NCBI GenBank assembly: GCA_041497995.1
Contig: JBGQHM010000018.1
Span: 1-34,561 of the forward strand
DNA length: 34,561 nt
Direction: 5' to 3'
From: DATKMS01 sp041497995
GTDB taxonomy: Bacteria; Desulfobacterota; Binatia; HRBIN30
Shown one piece after another: positions 23,235 to 31,133 of the stretch. Under the pieces are notes generated by a model, which was not told the origin of the DNA, ran no database searches, and worked only from the letters and a program-made list of their open reading frames with translations. A program made the position numbers and the translations under genes. Numbering within the stretch: the first letter of the stretch is position 1; each line of letters starts with the position of its first letter.

Positions 23235-24590
23235 TCAATACGTCAAGGACGTCAGCTCGTTACCCGCCGCCTTGCTGAGGACCGCGACCGCCACATTGTA
23301 GTCGTGCACGGCGCGGAAGTAGTCGCTACTGGCCTCCGTGTAGGCGCCGAGCGCCTTGAACAGCTCTTCTGCCTCGCCGAGAGCGAGATCGAAATTGCTG
23401 ACCGTCAGGATGAGTAGCCCGCGCCCGGCTTTCCTCCCTTCTTCCTCGATCTTGATCGTCTCACGCGCCTGGATCACATCGGAGTAGGCCTTGCGTATCT
23501 CCAATTGCAGGCCTGAGGTCGCGTCGCGCCGCTGGGCAGCGAGCCGATCCAAGTCGGCACGCGCCTCGTCGATCTTAGCGCTGGTGAGGAAGAAGTTGAG
23601 ATCCCAATGAATGCCGACGACGCCCACGGGCTGGATGAAGTTGAAATCGTCGGAGGCGAACGGGTTCTTTTGCTCCGTGCGGTTATTGGCGTGAGCCCAA
23701 CGGACTCCTGTGGACAGGAAGAAGGAGGGGTAGTAGCCCGCCTCCTCCAAATCGACTTTCGCAGACTGCGCGGCTAACCCGGTCTGGATCTGTCTCGCCT
23801 CCGGCCGCTGTTCGGGTCCCTGGGCGAGGTAGGTGTCGAGCGGATCGATGGTGGCTTCAACCGGCAACAACTTGCGGTCGGTAATGTCGAAAGGGCCATC
23901 GGCGCCGACGCCGATGACGCGGGCCAACGCACTCCGTGTCAGGCCAACCGAGGCGTCCACTTCGACGACGCCTTTGGCGAACCGTGCGCGGCCCGTCTTG
24001 AGCTTCAGCAAGTCGAGCTCGGTGACCGCGCTGGACCCACTATCGAGGCGCTCCTGTGTCTTCTTGAGCGCCTTCTCCATCGTGTCGAGCATGTCGTGCA
24101 GTACGCCGGACAGCTGCCGCGCCAGCAGCAGCCCGTAGTACAGCTGTTTTGTGGACAGGATGACCTCAGCACGCTTGCTGTCCGTGCGCGCACGCTCGCT
24201 CTCCAGTCCTTCCTGCGCTGCTTTGAGGGCGGCATCCAGCTTGCCGAAGGTCCACAGGGGAATGTTGATGCTCAGGTCGAGCCGCGTGAATGGACCGAGC
24301 CCAGAGAAAACCGCATTCTTGTTGTCGGGTGAGAACACCGGATTCCCGCGTGCCTCATTCACGAAGCCCAACACTTGATTGTACTCACTCTGCCCGTAGC
24401 GTCCCGCCTTGGCTTCCCCAAGACGAGCGCGTGCGCCCGCCAGATCGGCAGCCGCAGCGGCGAGATCCGGGCTATTGGTCAGCGCCGCTCGGATGCAGGC
24501 GGCCAGATCATACTCCGGAGGCTCCGAGGCCACGACGACATGGCCGCTCACCAGCAGCAGGAGTCCAGCCAGCAAAACGTGCGTTCCCAT
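23235..24590 (-). CDS. TolC-family outer membrane efflux protein
   Basis: A 451-aa protein with a signal peptide (residues 1-21, hydrophobic LLAGLLLLVSG). It has the two similar halves of the outer membrane factor fold, each rich in Ala/Leu/Glu-type helical heptads (AAADLAGARARLGEA; IDEARADLDRLAAQ), with NIPLWTFGKLDAAL and the second-half NFFLTSAK strand positions typical of TolC. Such trimers form a channel through the outer membrane and a periplasmic tunnel. GGAGGAG lies six bases before the ATG at 24590 and right next to one at 24596, favouring 24590. It is divergent from the ABC operon across 211 bp, so it probably works with that exporter. Confidence 0.88.
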   Translation of the reverse strand: MGTHVLLAGLLLLVSGHVVVASEPPEYDLAACIRAALTNSPDLAAAAADLAGARARLGEAKAGRYGQSEYNQVLGFVNEARGNPVFSPDNKNAVFSGLGPFTRLDLSINIPLWTFGKLDAALKAAQEGLESERARTDSKRAEVILSTKQLYYGLLLARQLSGVLHDMLDTMEKALKKTQERLDSGSSAVTELDLLKLKTGRARFAKGVVEVDASVGLTRSALARVIGVGADGPFDITDRKLLPVEATIDPLDTYLAQGPEQRPEARQIQTGLAAQSAKVDLEEAGYYPSFFLSTGVRWAHANNRTEQKNPFASDDFNFIQPVGVVGIHWDLNFFLTSAKIDEARADLDRLAAQRRDATSGLQLEIRKAYSDVIQARETIKIEEEGRKAGRGLLILTVSNFDLALGEAEELFKALGAYTEASSDYFRAVHDYNVAVAVLSKAAGNELTSLTY

Positions 24591-24801
24591 TACCATCTCC
24601 TCCGTGCACTGTCCGTGGTCACGCTGCGCCAATCTCGGCTCACAATGCGGCCCCGCATAGAAACCGCGGCCAGTGGTCTGGCATCTGTTTGGGCATGAGT
24701 GCCTTCCGCGCTCGGCTGAGGAAAGCGGCTCCAGGCCTTCCTAAGGTCAAACAAATCTGCTTCATACTGCGTTCATAGGCTGTGGGGGTTCGACGGGGCA
24801 G

Positions 24802-25815
24802 ATGAGCACTTCCAACGTTAGCGTTCTTCCTCGATCTTCGGTGCCGCCGGCTCCGATACTACATCCCGCGCCCGAGCGCACGGGGCCCACGGCGCTACGG
24901 GTGGAAGCCCTGCACAAACGCTACGGTGCGATCGAGGCGGTCGCGGGGATTTCCTTCGAGATCAACGAGGGCGAGGTGTTTGGCCTGTTGGGTCCGAATG
25001 GAGCCGGCAAGACGACGACGATCTCCGTCGTCGCTACACAGCTGCGTCCAACGTCCGGCGATGCCATCGTCTTCGGCCACAGCGTGCGGACCGACGTCAC
25101 CTCCGTGCGCCGCATGATTGGGGTGGTGCCGCAGGAAATCGCGCTCTACCCGAAATTGACCGCCGCCGAGAACATTCGGTTCTTCGGACGTATGTACGGT
25201 GTCGCCAAGGCGGAGCTGGAAGAACGTCTCGATGGGCTCCTCAAGTTGGTGGGTTTGGAAGGCCGCCGGGATGACTACGTCGACAGCTTCTCCGGCGGGA
25301 TGAAGCGGCGTCTCAACATGGCGGTCAGCTTGGTACACCGGCCGCGGCTCGTGCTCCTCGACGAGCCGACCGCGGGCGTGGACCCGCACTCACGCGAGCA
25401 CATCTTTCAGATCGTTCGCGGCCTGCGCGACGAAGGCACCGCCATCGTGTACACCACCCACTACATGGAGGAGGCGGAGCGCCTCTGTGATCGCCTCGGC
25501 ATCATGGATGAGGGCAAGATCATCGCCATGGGGACATTGGACGATCTCATCACGCAGCTCGGTTGCGCCGAGATCATCCAGGTGCGCGGCCTGCCGCCGA
25601 CGGCGGATCTCAGTCGCTTGCAGACGTCGGCGGGAGTGTGCCGGGTCGAGTCGCACGATGGGGTGACCCGGGTGTTCGTCACCAGTGCCGCACGGGCGCT
25701 GGCGCCGCTGAATCAAGCGATCAGTCGGTATGCCGATCAGGTCTCGGTCGAGATCACACCGTTGAGCCTGGAGGCGCTCTTCCTGCAGTTGACCGGCAAG
25801 GAGTTGCGCGACTGA
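24802..25815 (+). CDS. ABC transporter ATP-binding protein (ABC-2/drug-type)
   Basis: A 337-aa ATPase. After a Pro/Ser-rich N-terminal extension of about 30 residues come Walker A GPNGAGKT (64-71), the Q-loop in VVPQEI, the signature SGGMK (164-168), Walker B LVLLDEP (Asp187, catalytic Glu188) and the switch His in YTTHYMEEAE. The C-terminal part after about 250 is the extra domain found in CcmA/NatA-type exporters for lipids, drugs or polysaccharides. The ATG at 24802 has GGGG just upstream. The gene starts an operon with the MlaC-like protein one base downstream, then the permease. Confidence 0.93.
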   Translation: MSTSNVSVLPRSSVPPAPILHPAPERTGPTALRVEALHKRYGAIEAVAGISFEINEGEVFGLLGPNGAGKTTTISVVATQLRPTSGDAIVFGHSVRTDVTSVRRMIGVVPQEIALYPKLTAAENIRFFGRMYGVAKAELEERLDGLLKLVGLEGRRDDYVDSFSGGMKRRLNMAVSLVHRPRLVLLDEPTAGVDPHSREHIFQIVRGLRDEGTAIVYTTHYMEEAERLCDRLGIMDEGKIIAMGTLDDLITQLGCAEIIQVRGLPPTADLSRLQTSAGVCRVESHDGVTRVFVTSAARALAPLNQAISRYADQVSVEITPLSLEALFLQLTGKELRD

Positions 25816-25816
25816 G

Positions 25817-26413
25817 ATGCGTCGCCTGCTGGTGAGTGGCGCCGCATGGCTGTGCCTGAATGGTGTGGCGTGGGCCACGACGCCGCTCGAATATACGCGC
25901 ACCACCCTTGAGCACACCCAAGCCATCGTCGACAGCACCCGCACGCACGACGAGAAGCTGGCGGCGCTGTCGACGCTGCTCAAGAACTTCCTCGACACAG
26001 ATACGATGGGCAAGGGCGCGCTCGACCAGCACTGGTCGCAGCTCTCCGCTGCGCAGCAGAAAGAGTTCCTGTCGCTGTTCCGTGAGCTCTTCCAGCGCAC
26101 ATACGTCCAGAAACTGCTCCTTTTCGAGCGGCCCGATTTTGCGTACGTGGGTGAGGAACAGCTCGGCCACGGCTTGGCACGGGTCGACACCAAGATCATC
26201 ACGCCGCGCGACGAGTTTGCCGTGACCTACCAGATGCGCGCCGAGGGCGATCGCTGGCTGGCGACGGACATCAAGATCGAAGACCTCAGCCTGACGACAA
26301 ACTTCCGCCGCCAGCTCGACCGCCTGCTGGCGAAGTCGTCGGTGGAGGAAGTGCTCGGGCGGATGCGCAAGAAGTACGGTCCCAACGGCAAGGGTGCAGA
26401 GGACGACCTGTGA
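25817..26413 (+). CDS. MlaC/Ttg2D-like periplasmic lipid-binding protein
   Basis: A 198-aa exported protein. The signal peptide is RRLLVSGAAWLCLNGVAWA, ending near residue 20. The mature part matches the MlaC (toluene-tolerance Ttg2D) family: LKNFLDTDTMGKGALDQHW, SLFRELFQRTYVQKL, VDTKIITP, YQMRAEGDRWLATDIKIEDLSL and a helical end with QLDRLL. MlaC carries phospholipids between the two membranes and normally works with an MlaE-type permease plus MlaD; here it lies between a drug-type ATPase and an ABC-2 permease. It begins one base after the ATPase stop and its TGA overlaps the permease GTG start, so the order is fixed and coupled. A single lipid-like substrate for all three is my inference. 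Confidence 0.85.
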   Translation: MRRLLVSGAAWLCLNGVAWATTPLEYTRTTLEHTQAIVDSTRTHDEKLAALSTLLKNFLDTDTMGKGALDQHWSQLSAAQQKEFLSLFRELFQRTYVQKLLLFERPDFAYVGEEQLGHGLARVDTKIITPRDEFAVTYQMRAEGDRWLATDIKIEDLSLTTNFRRQLDRLLAKSSVEEVLGRMRKKYGPNGKGAEDDL

Positions 26414-27504
26414 AGCTGCTGCGCATCATGCTGAAGGATCTGCGGCTCATCGGCCGTGATCGCTCGGCGCTCGTCTTCCTCCTGCTGGTGCCGATGGTCA
26501 TCATCCTGGTCGTCGCGGAAACACAGTCCGGTGAAGGCAGCCAAAGCATTTTGTTCCCGGTCGTAAATGAAGACCAGGGCCCGGTAGCCAATGCGCTCAT
26601 CAAAGTATTTCGCGATCACTTGACCGTGACCGAGGTGGACCGGGCAACCGCTGAGCGCCTGGTCGCAGTCGAGAACAAGGCGCCGGCGCTCTTGGTGCTG
26701 CCCGCAGGGATGAGCAAGCGCTACCTCACGGAGAAACCGTCGACCATCGAGCTCCTGACCGACCCGGCACAGTGGACGGAATTGCAGGCCATCAAGGTGA
26801 TCATGCTGCTCGCCGATCGCGAAGCGTCGTCGCTGGGCGATCCGTTCGGCGAGGAGCTGCTCGACCTTCAGGAGCGGAGCCTGACCGGGAAACGACTGAA
26901 GTTCACCTCGCTCGAGCAGAACGTGCCGGGTTTCTCCGTGATGTTCGTGTTGCTCAACCTGATCCTGAGTGTGTCGTTTGGCCTGCGCGACGAGGAAGCC
27001 TGGGGGACGAGCGACCGCCTGTCGGTGACGCCGGTGTCTCGGGCCACCATTCTGGGTGGCAAATTGCTGGCCCGTCTGGTGATCGGCACGGCTCAGCTGC
27101 TGATCCTGCTGCTCTTCGGCCACTTCACCTACGGGCTGACGCTCGGCCATTCGCCGCTCACGCTCTTCCTGGTGGCCGCCGCCATCGTCTTCTCGATGGC
27201 CTGCTTCAGCGTTATCATCGCGGCCGTCGCCCGCACGCGGGAGCAGATCATTCCCGTTGGTTTGTCCGCCGTGTTCGTGCTGGCCGCACTCGGCGGGTGT
27301 TGGTGGCCTTTCTACGAGCAGCCCAAATGGATGCAGACCATCGCGCAAGGGGTGATGACGACCTGGTCGATGTTTGCGATTCACGATGTGATGCTACGCG
27401 ACAAGACCTTCCTGCAGATCGTGCCTGAGTTGGTCTTTTTGGTGAGCTACGGCGTCGTCTCATTTTGGATCGGCTTGTGGATGTTCCGCTACGCAGAGAC
27501 GTGA
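26410..27504 (+). CDS. ABC-2 type transporter permease
   Basis: A 364-aa inner membrane protein. One membrane segment at about residues 20-38 (ALVFLLLVPMVIILVV) is followed by a large extracytoplasmic loop (about 40-165) and a cluster of about five hydrophobic segments from 175 to 360, the layout of ABC2_membrane_3-type exporters. FSVMFVLLNLILSVSFGLRDEE and RLSVTPVSRATILGGKLLARL are typical of this permease class. The start is GTG at 26410, overlapping the MlaC-like stop (GTGA). The stop shares one base with the ATG of the MBL gene. It should pair with the ATPase as a dimeric exporter feeding the TolC channel or the MlaC-like carrier. Confidence 0.9.
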   Translation: MKLLRIMLKDLRLIGRDRSALVFLLLVPMVIILVVAETQSGEGSQSILFPVVNEDQGPVANALIKVFRDHLTVTEVDRATAERLVAVENKAPALLVLPAGMSKRYLTEKPSTIELLTDPAQWTELQAIKVIMLLADREASSLGDPFGEELLDLQERSLTGKRLKFTSLEQNVPGFSVMFVLLNLILSVSFGLRDEEAWGTSDRLSVTPVSRATILGGKLLARLVIGTAQLLILLLFGHFTYGLTLGHSPLTLFLVAAAIVFSMACFSVIIAAVARTREQIIPVGLSAVFVLAALGGCWWPFYEQPKWMQTIAQGVMTTWSMFAIHDVMLRDKTFLQIVPELVFLVSYGVVSFWIGLWMFRYAET

Positions 27505-28403
27505 TGGCGACGACCGATCGCCAGTTCGGAGCGGTCACAGTCCTGGTCGGCGAGGAGAACGGTAAGTATCCACACGGCAACTCACTGCGGATTTGCGGGC
27601 GCGAAGCCACTGCGGTCATCGATCCGTCGCTCAGCGTTGTGGCGCGGGCCGACGAGTTGCGGGACGGTGCCGACCTCGTCATCCAGAGCCACGTGCACGA
27701 GGATCACGTGGCGGGTGTGCACCTCTTTCCGCAAGCCAAGGTGTATGCGCACCGCGAGGATGCCGCCGGGTTGCACAGCCTCGATGGGCTGATGGCGATC
27801 TACGGCTACGCCGACGCTGACGCGGCGATGCGGCACGTCGTACTGCAACAGTTTCACTACGTGGCGCGGCCGGATACCCACAGCTTCGAGGACGGCGAGG
27901 TGTTCCCGCTCGGCGGGACGCAAATCCGCGTGATCCATACCCCCGGACACACCCGCGGCCACTGTGTGCTGCTTGCCGAACCGGAAGGCGTGCTGTTCCT
28001 CGGCGATATCGATCTCACCGGTTTCGGGCCGTACTACGGCGACGCGTGGTCCAATCTGGAGGACTTCGAGCGTTCGCTGCAGCGCGTCCGCGAGATCGAG
28101 GCGCGCGTGTGGGTGTCGTTCCATCACGCCGGCGTCATCGACGATCGAGACACCTTCCTCGCCAAGCTCGATCGCTTCGTAGCCCGCATCGCCGAACGCG
28201 AGGCGGCGTTGCTGGAATTTCTGTCGGAGCCGCGTAGCATGATCGATCTGGTGCGCCACCGCTTTCTGTATCGGCCACACGTTGATCTACCGTTCATCGA
28301 TGCCGTGGAACGCCGCACCATTGAGCAGCATCTCGCCCGGTTGCTGCAACGCGCGCAGGTGGAACGCAGCGACTTCGATCTGTATCGGCGCGTCAACGAC
28401 TAG
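27504..28403 (+). CDS. MBL-fold hydrolase (glyoxalase II-like) coupled to the exporter
   Basis: A 299-aa soluble protein. The zinc motif HVHEDH is at residues 63-68, VIHTPGHTRGH holds the third metal His, LGDID the bridging Asp, and FHHAG the last His. The remaining C-terminal 70 residues are an extra helical region of unknown role. The layout suits thioesterase or glyoxalase II-like hydrolysis of a thioester; the substrate is not predictable. The ATG shares its A with the last base of the permease TGA stop (TGATG), so translation is coupled to the exporter and the enzyme may process the exported compound or a precursor. No signal peptide, so it acts in the cytosol. It ends 6 bp from the convergent TIR gene. 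Confidence 0.87.
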   Translation: MATTDRQFGAVTVLVGEENGKYPHGNSLRICGREATAVIDPSLSVVARADELRDGADLVIQSHVHEDHVAGVHLFPQAKVYAHREDAAGLHSLDGLMAIYGYADADAAMRHVVLQQFHYVARPDTHSFEDGEVFPLGGTQIRVIHTPGHTRGHCVLLAEPEGVLFLGDIDLTGFGPYYGDAWSNLEDFERSLQRVREIEARVWVSFHHAGVIDDRDTFLAKLDRFVARIAEREAALLEFLSEPRSMIDLVRHRFLYRPHVDLPFIDAVERRTIEQHLARLLQRAQVERSDFDLYRRVND

Positions 28404-28409
28404 GTGACA

Positions 28410-29546
28410 CTATGCCCACGGGTTGAGGTCGAGGGCCAGGAACAACAACACCAACAGGAGCAGCTGGACGATCCACCCGATGACGCACACGGCAATAGCC
28501 CGCCAGATACCAGTGTAGTCGAGCTCCCGACGTACGGCGATGACCATCGCCACCAGCATCCACAGGCCAGAGACCAAGGAGACGATTTGGTTCCAGCCGG
28601 GAATGATTCCCAAGACGCGGATCAGTCCGGGGGAGCTGGAGAAGCCGATAGCGCGCAGGAGCTCAACCAGATTGGCCTTGGTCTGCAGCTCCGGTAGCAG
28701 ACGCGTGCCGATGAAGTAGGTAAGGTATGCCCAAACGAACCATCCGAGGAATGTGCCGCCCGTGAATACGATGATGCCCGGGAAGCCACCCTGGGCGAAG
28801 TTACCTACCCCAGCGGCGATGCTGGACAGCGCTACCACAGTTGTTGCTTGGGCCATGGTATTGTTGCCCGCCGCCTTTCTCAGCGTCTCATCTACATGAA
28901 GCAATCCGCATCCCAGTAGAAGACGTAGACCAAGGGCCTTCCAATATGAGAGTCTCCGAGTCGGAAGGTATGACTCAGTCTCTAACGGTTTCTCGGGCAT
29001 TGAAGGCGAATCTTGGGAGGGCTGCTTCTCGGATGCAGGAGGTGCTGTCTTCAGCGGCAGGTGTTCAATCCCGGGAGGACTCTTCGGGACTCCTTCCGAA
29101 GGTGCCCTAGTGTTGCGGACTTGAAGCTCCTCGAGTGCAGCAGGCCCCGCTGGCTGAGGGGGCTGATCGATATGCAGCGTTCTCAACAGCAGCGAGAAGC
29201 CCGTACTGTAACTGGTGGTGAAGTCAATATTGTGCACGCGCCGGAGCCGATATGGAAGATCGCAAAGGAGGAGGAGTATCGGCACAACCAGTTTCCCCTC
29301 GTCCAGCGCGTAGGACACTTCATCCATCACGTTGTTGGAGGCCAACGCATCGGGAGAAAGAACCGCTATCATGCCCTGGCAGGCCTCCAACGCTCCCTGG
29401 ACCGCGCGATCCCAAAGCTGCCCGCCAAGGATATCCAATTGATCGAGCCATAGATTCACGCCGACCTTCCGCAGATCTGTAGCCAGCCTCAGAACAAACT
29501 CCGAATCTTTTCGAGCATAGCTAAAGAAGTATTTGATCTCTTCCAT
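28410..29546 (-). CDS. TIR domain fused to a YIP1-like membrane domain
   Basis: A 378-aa fusion. The TIR domain at residues 4-130 starts with KYFFSYARKDSEFV, with a box-like LWLDQLDILGG, and SPDALASNNVMDE places Glu76 where bacterial TIR NADases have their catalytic Glu. A Pro/Ser/Glu-rich linker covers about 130-195. Residues 229-372 are a multi-pass membrane domain 63% identical (91 of 144 positions, counted by hand) to the neighbouring stand-alone YIP1 protein. TIR domains in bacteria cleave NAD+ in anti-phage defence or mediate signalling; a membrane-tethered form is unusual. The ATG at 29546 follows AGGG; an ATG at 29576 is possible. Codon/base composition is lower in GC (52-53% over 28861-28980) than the flanks. 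It is separated from its paralogue by 341 bp holding a 20-bp palindrome. Confidence 0.85.
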   Translation of the reverse strand: MEEIKYFFSYARKDSEFVLRLATDLRKVGVNLWLDQLDILGGQLWDRAVQGALEACQGMIAVLSPDALASNNVMDEVSYALDEGKLVVPILLLLCDLPYRLRRVHNIDFTTSYSTGFSLLLRTLHIDQPPQPAGPAALEELQVRNTRAPSEGVPKSPPGIEHLPLKTAPPASEKQPSQDSPSMPEKPLETESYLPTRRLSYWKALGLRLLLGCGLLHVDETLRKAAGNNTMAQATTVVALSSIAAGVGNFAQGGFPGIIVFTGGTFLGWFVWAYLTYFIGTRLLPELQTKANLVELLRAIGFSSSPGLIRVLGIIPGWNQIVSLVSGLWMLVAMVIAVRRELDYTGIWRAIAVCVIGWIVQLLLLVLLFLALDLNPWA

Positions 29547-29887
29547 AGGACCCTGGTTCCCCCATGCTCTTCGCATCTTTACGTATCATCAGTAGCGTCA
29601 CCGATTCGTCTATCATCATTTCATCGCACAATGCGACGGTGCTGGAGCTCAAAGTGGTGTCCTAGGACACCACCGAGCCCAACGCCTTGCGTTTCATCTA
29701 CCCTCCGCCGCAGGTATGGTCCGCGCGAGGCGCAGACGGCGCGCCGCCGGAGGGCGGACAAGCGTCGCTGAACGGAACCCGTGCTAACGGACGCTCACTC
29801 ACTGCGGGTTGTATTCGCGACAGTTGTGAGCGGGCGGGAATGTCGCGCCGCCGCCGAGCGTGCCTGGACAGCCACGAGAGAGCGGCA
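29547..29887. other. 341-bp gap between the two YIP1-type genes
   Basis: The region upstream of the TIR-YIP1 gene is locally AT-richer (47% GC over 29581-29640) than the rest of the window, as expected for a promoter, but I find no convincing -35/-10 pair on the minus strand. It holds a perfect 20-bp palindrome (29654-29673), a small TCGCA-CAA-TGCGA hairpin (29624-29636) and a GC-rich CCGCC-GGAG-GGCGG hairpin (29744-29757) that may end the YIP1 transcript. A plus-strand frame at 29687-29929 is low in protein character and was rejected. Confidence 0.5.
29654..29673. promoter_or_regulatory. Perfect 20-bp palindrome upstream of the TIR-YIP1 gene
   Basis: GTGGTGTCCT is followed at once by its exact reverse complement with no spacer. 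It lies 108 bp upstream of the TIR-YIP1 start codon on the minus strand. A perfect 20-bp dyad in this position fits an operator for a dimeric regulator. The absence of a loop makes it a poor terminator. No regulator gene is adjacent, so the binding protein is unknown. Confidence 0.5.
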
Positions 29888-30421
29888 CTACATCGGTGGT
29901 TTTGGTTCGCCGAGCGTCAGGAGCAGTAACAGCACGAGAAGAACCTGAACCATCCATCCGATGGCAACAATGGTGACAGCGCGCCAGGTGCTGGTGTAAT
30001 CCAGCGCCTGACGCACGGCGACGATCATTGACACGATCATCCAGAACTCGGCAACCCAGAAGACGAGTCCGTGCAAGCTCGGAACGATTCTGAGTATGCG
30101 GATGAGTCCCGGCGAGCTGGAGAAACCAATCGTGCGCAGCAACTCACCCAGATCGGCCTTTGTCTGAGGCTCCGCAAGGAGCCGTGTGCCGATGAAGTAA
30201 CTGAAGTACGCCCACATGTACCAGCCGAGGAACGTGCCGAGCGTGATGGTGATGATGCCAAGGACGCCACCCCGGGAGAAGGTACCGATGCCGGCGGCGA
30301 CGCTCGACAACACGACAACCGTGGTCGCCTGGCCCATCGTGTTCTTGTCGGCCTCGACTTCCTCGTAGAGGTTCACGTCCAGCCGTGCCGCACGAATCAT
30401 CCGTTCGGTAAGCGCACTCAT
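29888..30421 (-). CDS. YIP1-family membrane protein
   Basis: A 177-aa integral membrane protein. The N-terminal amphipathic stretch MIRAARLDVNLYEEVEAD is typical of bacterial YIP1-family proteins, followed by hydrophobic segments around residues 33-50, 52-75, 117-140 and 148-170. GTFLGWYMWAYFSYFIGTRL and GFSSSPGLIRIL are the family signature. Function is unknown; eukaryotic Yip1 acts in vesicle traffic, which does not transfer to bacteria. AAGGAGG precedes the ATG at 30421. It lacks a TIR domain and is the likely parent or sibling of the membrane half of the adjacent fusion. It lies 87 bp downstream of the histidine phosphatase gene on the same strand and could be cotranscribed with that operon. 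Confidence 0.85.
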   Translation of the reverse strand: MSALTERMIRAARLDVNLYEEVEADKNTMGQATTVVVLSSVAAGIGTFSRGGVLGIITITLGTFLGWYMWAYFSYFIGTRLLAEPQTKADLGELLRTIGFSSSPGLIRILRIVPSLHGLVFWVAEFWMIVSMIVAVRQALDYTSTWRAVTIVAIGWMVQVLLVLLLLLTLGEPKPPM

Positions 30422-30508
30422 CTCCCCCCCTCCTTGCTCGCACTCCGCAGGTGCGGGCAGAGACTAGCATCATGCAGAGTCAGAACAACACGCCGCGCAC
30501 CGCGTGGG

Positions 30509-31126
30509 CTAGCGCAGCGCACGCAGTTGGTCACGGTCGCGCTGCGGCCGCCAGTTGAGCAGCATCACACGTGCGCCGAACGCCGCGGTAAAACGCACCA
30601 GGCTCACGGATCCGGGCGTCACTTCCATGCGGCGGTACGCCGCAAGTGGCATCGCGAGGTAGTGGGCCAACAGAATACGCAGCGGATCGCCATGTGACAC
30701 CACAACCATCGTGTCTTCGCTTTTGGCCCGGAGGGCTTCGATGCAGCTTACGACGCGTTGGTGGACCGTCACGCCCGGCTCGAACGCGTCACATACATAG
30801 GTCGGATCGGCAAGGTACGCCGTAACCTCGGGATCATCCCGCAGATCGTTCCAGGACATTCCCTGCCAGCGGCCGAGCTGCACTTCCGCCAGTGCGTCTT
30901 CAGTGCGCACCGGGAGCTGGTGCATCGCCGCGATGGCTGCAGCGGTCTGTTGCGTCCGGCGCTGCGGACTCGAGACGACAGCGCGTACCGGCAGGTCACG
31001 CAACGTCTCCGCCACCGCATGTGCTTGCTCGTGGCCGCGCGCGTTCAGCTCGATCTCCGAGCGGCCCATCAAGCGACCCTGCTCGTTCCAGTCGGTGACG
31101 CCGTGGCGAACGAGGATGAGATCCAC
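30509..31126 (-). CDS. Histidine phosphatase (phosphoglycerate mutase-like) family protein
   Basis: A 205-aa cytosolic protein with LVRHGVTDWNEQGRLMG at the N-terminus (catalytic His8 in RHG), SSPQRRTQQTA, a Glu-containing LAEVQLGRW block and VVVSHGDPLR with the second catalytic His. The family includes broad phosphatases, alpha-ribazole phosphatase and fructose-2,6-bisphosphatase-type enzymes; the substrate is unknown. Its start is GTG at 31126, 7 bp after the SDR stop, making it the last gene of the methyltransferase-HAD/PlsC-SDR-phosphatase operon, apart from the YIP1 gene that follows. Confidence 0.9.
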   Translation of the reverse strand: MDLILVRHGVTDWNEQGRLMGRSEIELNARGHEQAHAVAETLRDLPVRAVVSSPQRRTQQTAAAIAAMHQLPVRTEDALAEVQLGRWQGMSWNDLRDDPEVTAYLADPTYVCDAFEPGVTVHQRVVSCIEALRAKSEDTMVVVSHGDPLRILLAHYLAMPLAAYRRMEVTPGSVSLVRFTAAFGARVMLLNWRPQRDRDQLRALR

Positions 31127-31133
31127 GTCCGCC

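Noticed and set aside
26227..27384. 385-codon minus-strand frame opposite the ABC permease
   Set aside because: Gln/His/Arg-rich with no domain, opposite an operon with coupled starts and stops.
29687..29929. Small plus-strand frame between the YIP1 genes
   Set aside because: Overlaps the YIP1 3' end, has no ribosome-binding site and an Arg-rich composition.
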